A stretch of DNA of 64,000 nucleotides from Fidelibacterota bacterium (lineage in GTDB: Bacteria; Fidelibacterota; UBA8477; JABMPR01): NCBI GenBank assembly GCA_013202495.1, contig JABMQQ010000020.1:1-64000 (forward strand), given 5' to 3'. The notes beneath the pieces are model-generated. The model had not been told where the DNA came from and searched no databases. It was given only the letters and a program-made list of their open reading frames with translations. Shown here piece after piece: positions 1-8,136 of this stretch. Numbering within the stretch: position 1 is the first letter of the stretch; every line of letters begins with the position of its first letter. A program made the position numbers and the translations under genes.

Positions 1-64
1 GCAGCCCGGTTAGCGCGCTTGACTGGGGGTCAAGAGGGCGGGAGTTCAAATCTCCCCGTTCCGA
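1..64 (+). tRNA. tRNA-Pro (GGG anticodon), 5' end truncated by the window edge
   Basis: Anticodon arm CTTGA-CTGGGGG-TCAAG (loop positions 3-5 = GGG), T arm GGGAG-TTCAAAT-CTCCC, acceptor 3' strand CGTTCCG + A. Confidence 0.85.
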
Positions 65-71
65 CACCCTT

Positions 72-98
72 AAACCCTGCCTTTTGGTGGGGTTTTTT
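72..98 (+). terminator. Rho-independent-like terminator after the tRNA
   Basis: AAACCC-tGCC-TTTT-GGtG-GGGTTT followed by a T-run. Confidence 0.55.
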
Positions 99-109
99 CC
101 AACAATGAA

Positions 110-154
110 CGGTTAGCGCGTCCCGACACGAGTGTCGGGAAGGTCGGGAGTTCA
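110..154 (+). repeat. tRNA-like remnant with the anticodon arm replaced by a perfect palindrome
   Basis: cGGTTAGCGCG and GGTCGGGAGTTCA match D-arm and T-arm segments of the preceding tRNA; TCCCGACAC-GA-GTGTCGGGA lies between (121-140). Confidence 0.5.
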
Positions 155-377
155 GCCAGAGGTGAACCGGAGACCGTGTATTATTATCCGAACAAGGGGT
201 TTGTTGGGGCGAATAGGATAAAACAGCTCATATCCGCTTCCTGGGCGGTTCTGATTCGCAAAATGTGAATTTAATTATCCTGCAATATTATTAATGAAGA
301 TTTCATCATTGTTTAAGCATATATAATTCAACCTCTTAAAATTTATCTCGCTTACATTCCTAATTCTTAATTACCCC

Positions 378-3362
378 CTACTTTGTCCTTACTCCAAACA
401 GAGAATTCGCCGTCGTAATAAACAGGGTATTTCCATCCTTACCTCCAAACGTAATAGATAAGGGGCGTTCAGTAAGATTGATACGTTCGATTTCATTCAT
501 ATCCTTGTCGTACACAAAAATCTGTCCGTCTAGTACATACAGGTTTCCGTCGTTATCAACAGCAGTGCTGTATTGTCCGCGGGGGAGAACTTCTCTGAGA
601 TTAGACAACTTTCCTTTTTCACCCACATCCATTTTTACCGTTCGCATATTAATTTCGTCCAGGGCATAAATGGATTTCCCGGGAACCGCAGCACTTAAGT
701 CTGCTGTCCTGCCAATATCATACACTTCCTGTATATAGGTGATTCCATCAGGGGCGACAAAGGCCGAGTCTGGATAATAGACCGCGGCGTCATTAAAAGT
801 GTAATGCCATCTGCCGGAAGGGTAATAGGTTTTGCTGAATTCTTTTATATTAGCCGTGGCAACTCTCGGCATAACCTTAAAGGTGTTGTCAGGATCATCG
901 GGATCGATCGAATAGGTATAGGAGGCCCAGCCGCTGTTTCCCCAACTGCTGTACGCCTCGTTATCATCCGGAAGTTTTTTTACCCGTTCCTGCTCACCAT
1001 TCACCATATAACCGGGCTGAGGATCGTACCGGGCTACTACTAATAAATTATCCTCTGAATCTGTAGCCAAGGCAAAAGGTTGGAAAGGAAAATCAGCAAG
1101 CAGCGAAACTGTATTCGTTTCCGCCGACCATTTGTAGATTCTTCTCTTTTTGGTTTCGCAAAAATAAATATTCCCTTCGCTGTCTGATGTTAATCCCAAT
1201 GCAAAATCAAATCCCGAGGCCAGGCGATATACTTTTCCTATCCGGAAATCTGAATCCAGATTCGGCTCTTCATTCCCTGTTATGGTTAACTTTGCAAAGT
1301 GCCACGGGTAGGCGGCAAGTTCTTTGTTTACATCCCATACTGGAAACTCATTTACCCATAATTTCTGTGTGTAATTACGAAGGTTTCTGATCTCAATGTC
1401 CGGGGAATTCCAAAGACGCATACCAAACCGTTTTGGAGTTTCAACCCGGATGGTCCGGTACAACCACAGATTTCCAAAAATCAGATCGTGTGAGTTTGAT
1501 ATTTCAATGGAAATCGCATCAATTCCTTCTTTGTACTCTTCCTCAAGTTGAAACGCGTACATCTTCCAGTTTGAGACATTATCAAAACGAGCCTCATTAC
1601 GAAGATGATGCTCCAGAGACATCGCAAATATTCGTCCGGGCGTAGAAGTATTACTAACAAGCATTCCGCTTGCAGCATAACTGTTAGCGGTCCAGATATC
1701 TTTGAAAGTTCCGCCGCCATTATTGGTAATCCATAAACTCCAGAACTGATTATCCCAGGCTTCATCCTTCCCTCGTTCATAAACCGGACTTCCCAGAGCA
1801 CTGATCTGCCGTTCGGATCTCCGGTAATTTACTGGTGATACTGAGGCCGGACGCATTGTGCCATGGCCTCCCACAAATTTCACATCATTGATCAGTGATT
1901 TTTCGTTAGCCATCCATTTTAATCCCACAGCACGATAATTATATCCGCCTGTTGAAATTCCGATACCGTTGAATATATCATCGCCACCTTCGGACGATTC
2001 CACCATAGGTACAGGTCCTCCGAACCCGCTAAACGCGGGTTCACTTTCTTTTATAATGAACTGAGTTGCCCACGGATGTAAACCTATCAGTTTTGTTCCG
2101 GGAGCCATTTTTATGGTTTCGGTAATATGGTACCAGCCTTGTGGTACATAAATTACCTTGTGCTTTGCAATGGCTTTTTGAAAAGCTTCGGTATCATCAG
2201 TTTCGCCATCTCCGACAGCACCCAGATCTTTTATGTTTACCCAGTTTTCCATAGCAGGGAGGGGCGGAATGGTAGGTTCAAGTTTAGTGGGAACTCTGTT
2301 TGAGGAAACTATATCGATTATCGTTTCGAACTTCGAATCTGCATTTAAATCGTCCATTACCAGACCATGGACAAATTCCCTTACCGTGTACGTCTTATCT
2401 TTCCCTTTTATTACCTCATCAGGATTTCTAAAGCGTGCAAATATGGGGACATTTCGGGCATAAATATTCGACATGTTGATTTGATTCGTGCTATTCTCTT
2501 TTCCATTGATGATTATTCCGGCATCCCTCACATTTTCAAACAGGCAATTTTCAAAAAACAAACGGTCGGTTGAACCTTCACGCATCTCCAAACCTATGGG
2601 CACATTTTTTACATGCATATTCACTATTGTCAGGCCGGCATTGTTTGTCTGGATAGCTGCTTTGCGCTGTCCTTCAAAATAGGTGTCTACCATCATCATT
2701 GGCCAGCTCGGGGAAGTAGCGTCGGATATGATTCCATAATCTCCACCCAAAAACTGAACGTTTTCCATTTCATTTCCCACATCAGAAATGCCCGCTTTTC
2801 CCGATCCTATATTTATTATTGAATGACTTACAAATCCATGTTGGGCATAATGTGTCCGCAGAGCTACGGCGTTTGGGTTTCCTTCATCAATCCTGAAATT
2901 GATATTTGTGATGGCACTGTAGAAAGTTCCTGGACTGGCATCGCGGGGTTCATTTTCGCTGGTAACCATATTATTGGTGAACCAGATCATATAATTTTCT
3001 TCCGTGCTGTTTCCAGCCTGATATCCCGGTGTATTTGATTCCAGAATGATTTCTGGACGGTTTTTTCCGTATCCGATAAGGCGCACCGCTTTCGGCACAT
3101 AAATAGTTTTACTAATTAGGTAAGTACCTTCCGGTATAAACAGTATTCCGTAATTTTTTTCTTCCTTCACCTCATTAATGGCTTTTTGAAGCGCATCTGA
3201 GATATCCATTACTCCGTCTGCTTTGATGCCGTAGTTTTCAGGAGTAAAGTAATATGCTTCGGAATCAACCGGCCTTTGTGTATTAACCGATTTTGTGGTT
3301 GTAAGGTTGTTGTAAGGAATTAATACAAATCCAGCAATAATCAGAATTATAGCAGATAGCAT
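378..3362 (-). CDS. Pectate-lyase-superfamily (Pectate_lyase_3-like) right-handed beta-helix protein with C-terminal propeller-like region
   Basis: ORF 378..3485; two Pectate_lyase_3-like motifs (NYGIKADGVMDISDALQKAI; IKDLGAVGDGETDDTEAFQKAI). Start moved to MLSAIILIIAG (3362) because the listed N-terminus lies in an attC-like repeat. Confidence 0.75.
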   Translation of the reverse strand: MLSAIILIIAGFVLIPYNNLTTTKSVNTQRPVDSEAYYFTPENYGIKADGVMDISDALQKAINEVKEEKNYGILFIPEGTYLISKTIYVPKAVRLIGYGKNRPEIILESNTPGYQAGNSTEENYMIWFTNNMVTSENEPRDASPGTFYSAITNINFRIDEGNPNAVALRTHYAQHGFVSHSIINIGSGKAGISDVGNEMENVQFLGGDYGIISDATSPSWPMMMVDTYFEGQRKAAIQTNNAGLTIVNMHVKNVPIGLEMREGSTDRLFFENCLFENVRDAGIIINGKENSTNQINMSNIYARNVPIFARFRNPDEVIKGKDKTYTVREFVHGLVMDDLNADSKFETIIDIVSSNRVPTKLEPTIPPLPAMENWVNIKDLGAVGDGETDDTEAFQKAIAKHKVIYVPQGWYHITETIKMAPGTKLIGLHPWATQFIIKESEPAFSGFGGPVPMVESSEGGDDIFNGIGISTGGYNYRAVGLKWMANEKSLINDVKFVGGHGTMRPASVSPVNYRRSERQISALGSPVYERGKDEAWDNQFWSLWITNNGGGTFKDIWTANSYAASGMLVSNTSTPGRIFAMSLEHHLRNEARFDNVSNWKMYAFQLEEEYKEGIDAISIEISNSHDLIFGNLWLYRTIRVETPKRFGMRLWNSPDIEIRNLRNYTQKLWVNEFPVWDVNKELAAYPWHFAKLTITGNEEPNLDSDFRIGKVYRLASGFDFALGLTSDSEGNIYFCETKKRRIYKWSAETNTVSLLADFPFQPFALATDSEDNLLVVARYDPQPGYMVNGEQERVKKLPDDNEAYSSWGNSGWASYTYSIDPDDPDNTFKVMPRVATANIKEFSKTYYPSGRWHYTFNDAAVYYPDSAFVAPDGITYIQEVYDIGRTADLSAAVPGKSIYALDEINMRTVKMDVGEKGKLSNLREVLPRGQYSTAVDNDGNLYVLDGQIFVYDKDMNEIERINLTERPLSITFGGKDGNTLFITTANSLFGVRTK

Positions 3363-3415
3363 TGTAGTGTGGCTTTTTAATTTCCTGCTTAGTAGCGTAT
3401 ATCGTGCTCGGTTTG

Positions 3416-3520
3416 AGCTGCTTCCCGAGATGTTCTCGCTTTGTGAGTTAATTGTATCCCTCCACATCATTTTCGTTTTGAACACCCTTTGTGTGAGTCC
3501 GCTCTAAGCCATTGTTAGGG
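3416..3520 (-). repeat. attC-like element B (degenerate on one side)
   Basis: Minus strand CCCTAACAATGGCTTAGAGCGGACTCACAC...GATACAATTAACTCACAAAGCGAG...GGGAAGCAGC; closely related to the element at 4391-4515. Confidence 0.55.
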
Positions 3521-4369
3521 TGATATATTTGTGGCAAACTCCTGAAAGAAGTCTTTTGCATCCACTAAATTGTTGAATCCGAAAATCCAAGCGGTTTCGG
3601 ATGCATCTGAGAAATCAAGTCCACCCTTCATGATCGCTTCATTCAGATAGCGGCCATCCGCGCCATTGTACTTTTTGGCAATGTTAACTGCCTTTACCCA
3701 GATTGCTCTCAGACGTTGATCCGTGATGCTTTTCCGCCAATCGATGTCCTCATCAATACGGAATCCCGGCGTTCCATTGCCCTCTGTGTTTCCGTCTGGA
3801 ATTCTGTGATAGGATGCAACTTCTTTAAGGTAGGTCAGATCAGTTGGCGTTGTAACTTCTTCATTCCAGTCAGCATGCTGAACGAGTTTCACCGACTTCT
3901 TTAGGTTTTTATCGGGCAAATGATTTTGGATCACTCGGACCAGAGCAGCAGAAAAGTCTGATTGCCCGCCTTCCGCTATCCAGATTTTCCCACCATTTTC
4001 AACAACCTTTATTGCAAGAGAACTGACCTTATGCAGCGCATTACTGTAATCGCTATGGGCATCTGACCAATGCGATCCGAATGCCATTTCGAAGAGGTCA
4101 TCGCTCGGAACATATGCTCCACTCTGAATTCCGTACGTTCCTGCAACTGCATGATAAGTTACTCCCACAAAACGTTGGTCTGCCAGCATGGTCGCTACTG
4201 CAGCTACTGATTGAATATCATCTACATCGGTCTTCAAGTCAAAATGGGCTAGGTAAAGATCCCTTTCTTTATTGAAATCTCCTAAATAATCTGATTCAGT
4301 ACGTTTTTTATCTGCACAGCTAAAAATTAGTGCAAATAGGAATAGACTTAGGATTAGTTTATTTACCAT
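3515..4369 (-). CDS. Lipoprotein of unknown function (weak nucleoside-hydrolase-like N-terminal resemblance)
   Basis: ORF; lipobox-like ILSLFLFALIFSC; N-terminal FDLKTDVDDIQSVAAVATML. Confidence 0.6.
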   Translation of the reverse strand: MVNKLILSLFLFALIFSCADKKRTESDYLGDFNKERDLYLAHFDLKTDVDDIQSVAAVATMLADQRFVGVTYHAVAGTYGIQSGAYVPSDDLFEMAFGSHWSDAHSDYSNALHKVSSLAIKVVENGGKIWIAEGGQSDFSAALVRVIQNHLPDKNLKKSVKLVQHADWNEEVTTPTDLTYLKEVASYHRIPDGNTEGNGTPGFRIDEDIDWRKSITDQRLRAIWVKAVNIAKKYNGADGRYLNEAIMKGGLDFSDASETAWIFGFNNLVDAKDFFQEFATNISP

Positions 4370-4390
4370 TGTTGTATCTCCATTATTTCA

Positions 4391-4515
4391 CCCTAACGCC
4401 TTAAGCTTAACTGCTTCCTGAAACAGACTCGCTTTGTTCGCTAATTGTATTCATCCACATCCTTCTTCCTCTAGCACTTCTTTGCGTGTGAGTCCGATCT
4501 AAGCCTTTGTTAGGG
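4391..4515 (-). repeat. attC-like recombination site A
   Basis: Minus strand CCCTAAC-AAAG-GCTTAGAT-CGGACTC ... GAGTCTG...GTTAAGC-TTAAGGC-GTTAGGG: outer 7-bp inverted core boxes plus inner L-box-like arms, 125 bp. Confidence 0.6.
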
Positions 4516-4519
4516 AGTG

Positions 4520-5866
4520 CTATTTTAATAGAACAATCTTTCTGGATTCTGATGATCCACCTTCAACAAAGGTCAACAGATACACACCGGATTCGCAGGC
4601 TTGACCATTTGCATCTAATCCACCCCAGCTATAGGTATACGTCCCAGATGGTTGATATACCTGAGAGACTGTTATAAGCTGGCCGCATAGATCAAAAATG
4701 GATATTTCAACCGTGGATTGTGTTCCCACAAAATACTCGAGATGAGTATTCCCATTGAAGGGATTAGGATAGGCATTCCCTACAGTGAATGATTTTGGTA
4801 AAGCATGTAGTTCTGGTTCGACAGAAACGGGCATGATGAGTGTATCTTTTGCCCACCATAGTTCACGACCATTTTCTATATCGTGCTCCCAGATCACAGC
4901 GACTGAATCATACATATAGGTTTGAAAGGCTTGTGGATTGTAATCATTCCCAAACATATTTGAGATATTCGAGACATGCGAACCAGTTCCCATGCAAGAT
5001 ATCTCTCGATTATTCATTATCGAATCACTCTCGAAAAGGACCAAGTAGTCATGCACTTCCCTCGCCGTGATGATGCCAGTACTCACAATAAATGGGTTTG
5101 TCATATTGTATGGCTGTGTCGTCTCGTCCCATATCGTGGCTACACTCCAGAAGCTACCGACCATGGCTTGGAAAGATAGAAGGTAAGATGTACCGTAGCT
5201 TGGATTTGCACAATGATAGTCTTGTCCAACGTCAATTATACTCTGACTTGAACCATCAACAGCACTGACTAAGGTCCTTATGAATTGTGCATTCCCTTCA
5301 CTTTTTTCATATGCCACAGTAACGTATGGGCTAAATGGTTCATTAGCGAGATCTGGGTTGGAGATACCACCATAATCCAGATTGTAGTGCGTCCAACTTT
5401 CAAAATTCAGAAATTTGAGGGTATCACCATGAATATATACCATTCCTAGTCGAGATATTTTTGGTTCAGTCGCACTGACACTGTCATCAATGAGGGTAGA
5501 AATGCTATCAACATCACTCGCATAGTACTTGATAGATGATATCCCACTGACAATTTCCTCCCATACCAAATCTCCAGCAGAATTAACATCTGGAGACCTC
5601 AATGCATTATTTGAAGAGGCAATTAGCTCTGGAGCTCCAACATATGGGTCCACAACCATTCTTAAGATATTGAATGTGCTCGAATCGATTGTGTTTTCCC
5701 AGCATATATAGACTGGTTCTTCGTCCCAAGGCGCAGAGTTGCTAATTTTGTATTTTGTATTATACCCTTCCATCTGTACCAAGGGATTGATCACAAAGTC
5801 CATCTGAGAGAGACACGCGGTAACCGCTACGCTAAACAGCATTGTTGTTTTTGTTGCGAATTTCAT
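4520..5866 (-). CDS. Secreted protein of unknown function with C-terminal sorting (FlgD/T9SS-like) domain
   Basis: ORF; C-terminus VGNAYPNPFNGNTHLEYFV...SGVYLLTFVEGGSSESRKIVLLK. Confidence 0.7.
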   Translation of the reverse strand: MKFATKTTMLFSVAVTACLSQMDFVINPLVQMEGYNTKYKISNSAPWDEEPVYICWENTIDSSTFNILRMVVDPYVGAPELIASSNNALRSPDVNSAGDLVWEEIVSGISSIKYYASDVDSISTLIDDSVSATEPKISRLGMVYIHGDTLKFLNFESWTHYNLDYGGISNPDLANEPFSPYVTVAYEKSEGNAQFIRTLVSAVDGSSQSIIDVGQDYHCANPSYGTSYLLSFQAMVGSFWSVATIWDETTQPYNMTNPFIVSTGIITAREVHDYLVLFESDSIMNNREISCMGTGSHVSNISNMFGNDYNPQAFQTYMYDSVAVIWEHDIENGRELWWAKDTLIMPVSVEPELHALPKSFTVGNAYPNPFNGNTHLEYFVGTQSTVEISIFDLCGQLITVSQVYQPSGTYTYSWGGLDANGQACESGVYLLTFVEGGSSESRKIVLLK

Positions 5867-6274
5867 ATTTACACCCCCTCTAAATTCTACATCTCCCTAA
5901 CAACTAATAGACTGTTCTTTGTATCCATTATTCCCCTTTGGGTTGTTCTGTATAACATCCAAATCCTGTTGAAATTGCCAGTTTAAACATCTATGCATCT
6001 GATTTATTTATTTTGACAAATCGACCTGCATTGAGCCACTTGATACACTTCATTCTACAAAAGGGATATTTTGAAATCTTCAGACCCCCCAGTCCATATC
6101 TATACGCTTATAATTAACAGCAAGGTATACCGTTTCACTTGAAACAACAATTGTTATTTGCTTATAATGAGCATTTATGGAAGCTAGAGGGATGAATTAG
6201 GTTTTGAACGACAAGCCTGACGTGAATAATAGGACCGAATCCCAAAAATCGTGAATTTCGTCTTAAAAGTTGTT

Positions 6275-6850
6275 TTACCTGGTTAGTAGTACTATTGTGT
6301 TGCTGACCGCATAAGGTGGTTCATAGGTAACACCTTCTTCTGTGATGCGATCAAAATCATAATTGTATAATTCTGAGCTGTCTTGAAGGAATAACGAATC
6401 AAAAACAGCAGTAGCTGAAAATGAAAAGGGAACATCCGTTAGTGGTGTGATTTCCCATTGAATAGAAGTGGGCTCTCTGTCATTGAAGGTGACATTGATT
6501 GAGGTTGTGGTTGGAACATGCAATTGACGAATCAGGGTATCAACAACCGGAGATGAAATAACAAATATAGCGCCGTCAGTCATTCCCTCACCTCTAAGTT
6601 CAATATGGCCAACTCCATTGAAAAGGGGTAGACATGTTGTGGATATTATATTTCTCGAACCGAGATTTAGACTACCTGGTTCGGCCACAATATCCACAAT
6701 CATGTTTTGAAACGTATCTTTTATAAGCGGAAGTGGTTCTGCAATTTCGACATTTTCTTCAACAGGCTTTGAGCACCCGACAATGACAATACAAACGATT
6801 GACAAAATAATTAAAACGCGACAAAAGATACTCATTTTTGTTACCCCCAT
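6275..6850 (-). CDS. Lipoprotein of unknown function
   Basis: ORF with lipoprotein signal ILSIVCIVIVGCSKP. Confidence 0.55.
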   Translation of the reverse strand: MGVTKMSIFCRVLIILSIVCIVIVGCSKPVEENVEIAEPLPLIKDTFQNMIVDIVAEPGSLNLGSRNIISTTCLPLFNGVGHIELRGEGMTDGAIFVISSPVVDTLIRQLHVPTTTSINVTFNDREPTSIQWEITPLTDVPFSFSATAVFDSLFLQDSSELYNYDFDRITEEGVTYEPPYAVSNTIVLLTR

Positions 6851-7147
6851 CTAATACGCACACCTTCTAGCTATTAACTTAATATAACATATTAAAAGTA
6901 CTGATTAGTATATACAATATGATTCATACTTAGACGAATCCATTTTAAGGATAAGGCATACGTAGCTACATTTAAGGAGCCAGTAAACTGCGATGTGTCC
7001 CAAAGCGTAGAAGGGGCATCTAACGCCAAATATGATGGCAGTGGTAAGCATGTACCACTTTGGATGACTTACACATTTTTAAACAGTGTTTGAACGCTTT
7101 TAAACACTATGGGGAGTTGAGAATTAACCCTACCAGGGAGGAATGGG

Positions 7148-7330
7148 CTATTTCTTCCCGATTGGGTGTGAATAGGTTTCTTTTGTGTAAAATCTGCATC
7201 CACACTGAAGGCAGACGTAGCGTCGGTAATTCACCGTATCGTAATACATCTTTCCACCAATGTTTATGAGTGGCTTCTTATACTCTTCATTTGGCTTGAA
7301 ATATTTGTTATTACAGTCAGGACAATTCAC
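7148..7330 (-). CDS. Small zinc-ribbon protein resembling the NrdR N-terminal zinc ribbon
   Basis: 60 aa; CPDC ... RRYVCLQCGCRFYTKE two CxxC motifs. Confidence 0.5.
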   Translation of the reverse strand: MNCPDCNNKYFKPNEEYKKPLINIGGKMYYDTVNYRRYVCLQCGCRFYTKETYSHPIGKK

Positions 7331-7494
7331 TGAATCTGAGTGCTCCTCATCCCGTGGTTGCTGTTACAAATGTTTACTGGATTTCGCTTCTGGTTTACAT
7401 CATTTTGTTAAATCATACCTATTTAGTCTTAATTAAAGATTGCTCTGCCTTCAGTTAGCATTATTATGTGCCTTGAGTTTGCAATGAACTCTCT

Positions 7495-7541
7495 CGCCCA
7501 GTGGTCACTTTCCCCCCAAAGTTCCGCTGGGCATTTTTTTA
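7495..7541 (+). terminator. Rho-independent terminator with no called + strand gene upstream
   Basis: GCCCAGTGG...CCGCTGGGC followed by ATTTTTTTATT. Confidence 0.55.
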
Positions 7542-7609
7542 TTGAAAGTTGCATCCAGAGATTTCGAAGTCATGGTTTAAAGTCCCTTTAAACGGTATTT
7601 AATTGCCCG

Positions 7610-7843
7610 TTAATCAACATAGATCATGTTGTGACCAATGTCTTTCAGAAAAGGGATGGTGATTTTCTCGTTAGTACGAGCTGATACACGCAGGGCCAGC
7701 TTCAATAGCTTGGACATCTTTCTAAAAGAACCACCCCAGCGATCATTAATAACAGATTCCCACAAAAACCTGTGAATCTTTTCATCCTCAATCCCATCAC
7801 TCTGAGCAACCAGTTTTATGTCCTGAAATTTTGAAACTTTCAT
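7610..7843 (-). CDS. Hypothetical small protein, possibly a gene fragment
   Basis: 77-aa ORF in an otherwise sparse region; no confident family. Confidence 0.35.
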   Translation of the reverse strand: MKVSKFQDIKLVAQSDGIEDEKIHRFLWESVINDRWGGSFRKMSKLLKLALRVSARTNEKITIPFLKDIGHNMIYVD

Positions 7844-8136
7844 TTAAAGTGATCGCTGATAATAATTATAGATGTGCATTTTAGGTGGAAATATATTTCA
7901 TTTTAAGCGATAGGTTCAAATAAATATGCTTTTAAAACTAGTTGTTTTAAGTAAGTTAAAACTACCGTCGCATATGAAAATCAATACTTTACGGCCTAAA
8001 ATTTATGTGCAATGGATTGTGAAGAATACAGACGGTAATAATCCCTTTTTATATCTATTGCCCTAAATCATTAGCTTCTGAATTAGAGTTTTTGTTGTTA
8101 TCGCGTAACTACTCCAAATGGGGGTGATTCTTCAGT

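Noticed and set aside
478-3038. Several + strand ORFs (62-79 aa) opposite the beta-helix gene
   Set aside because: Shadow ORFs on the reverse strand of a clear coding gene; no recognisable domain or RBS.
7060-7269. + strand 69-aa ORF
   Set aside because: Overlaps the zinc-ribbon gene on the opposite strand, which has clear CxxC motifs; no family recognised.
3515-7843. Anti-phage defence island
   Set aside because: Genes are lipoproteins, secreted proteins and a zinc ribbon; no nuclease, helicase, TIR, RT or methylase motifs were recognised.
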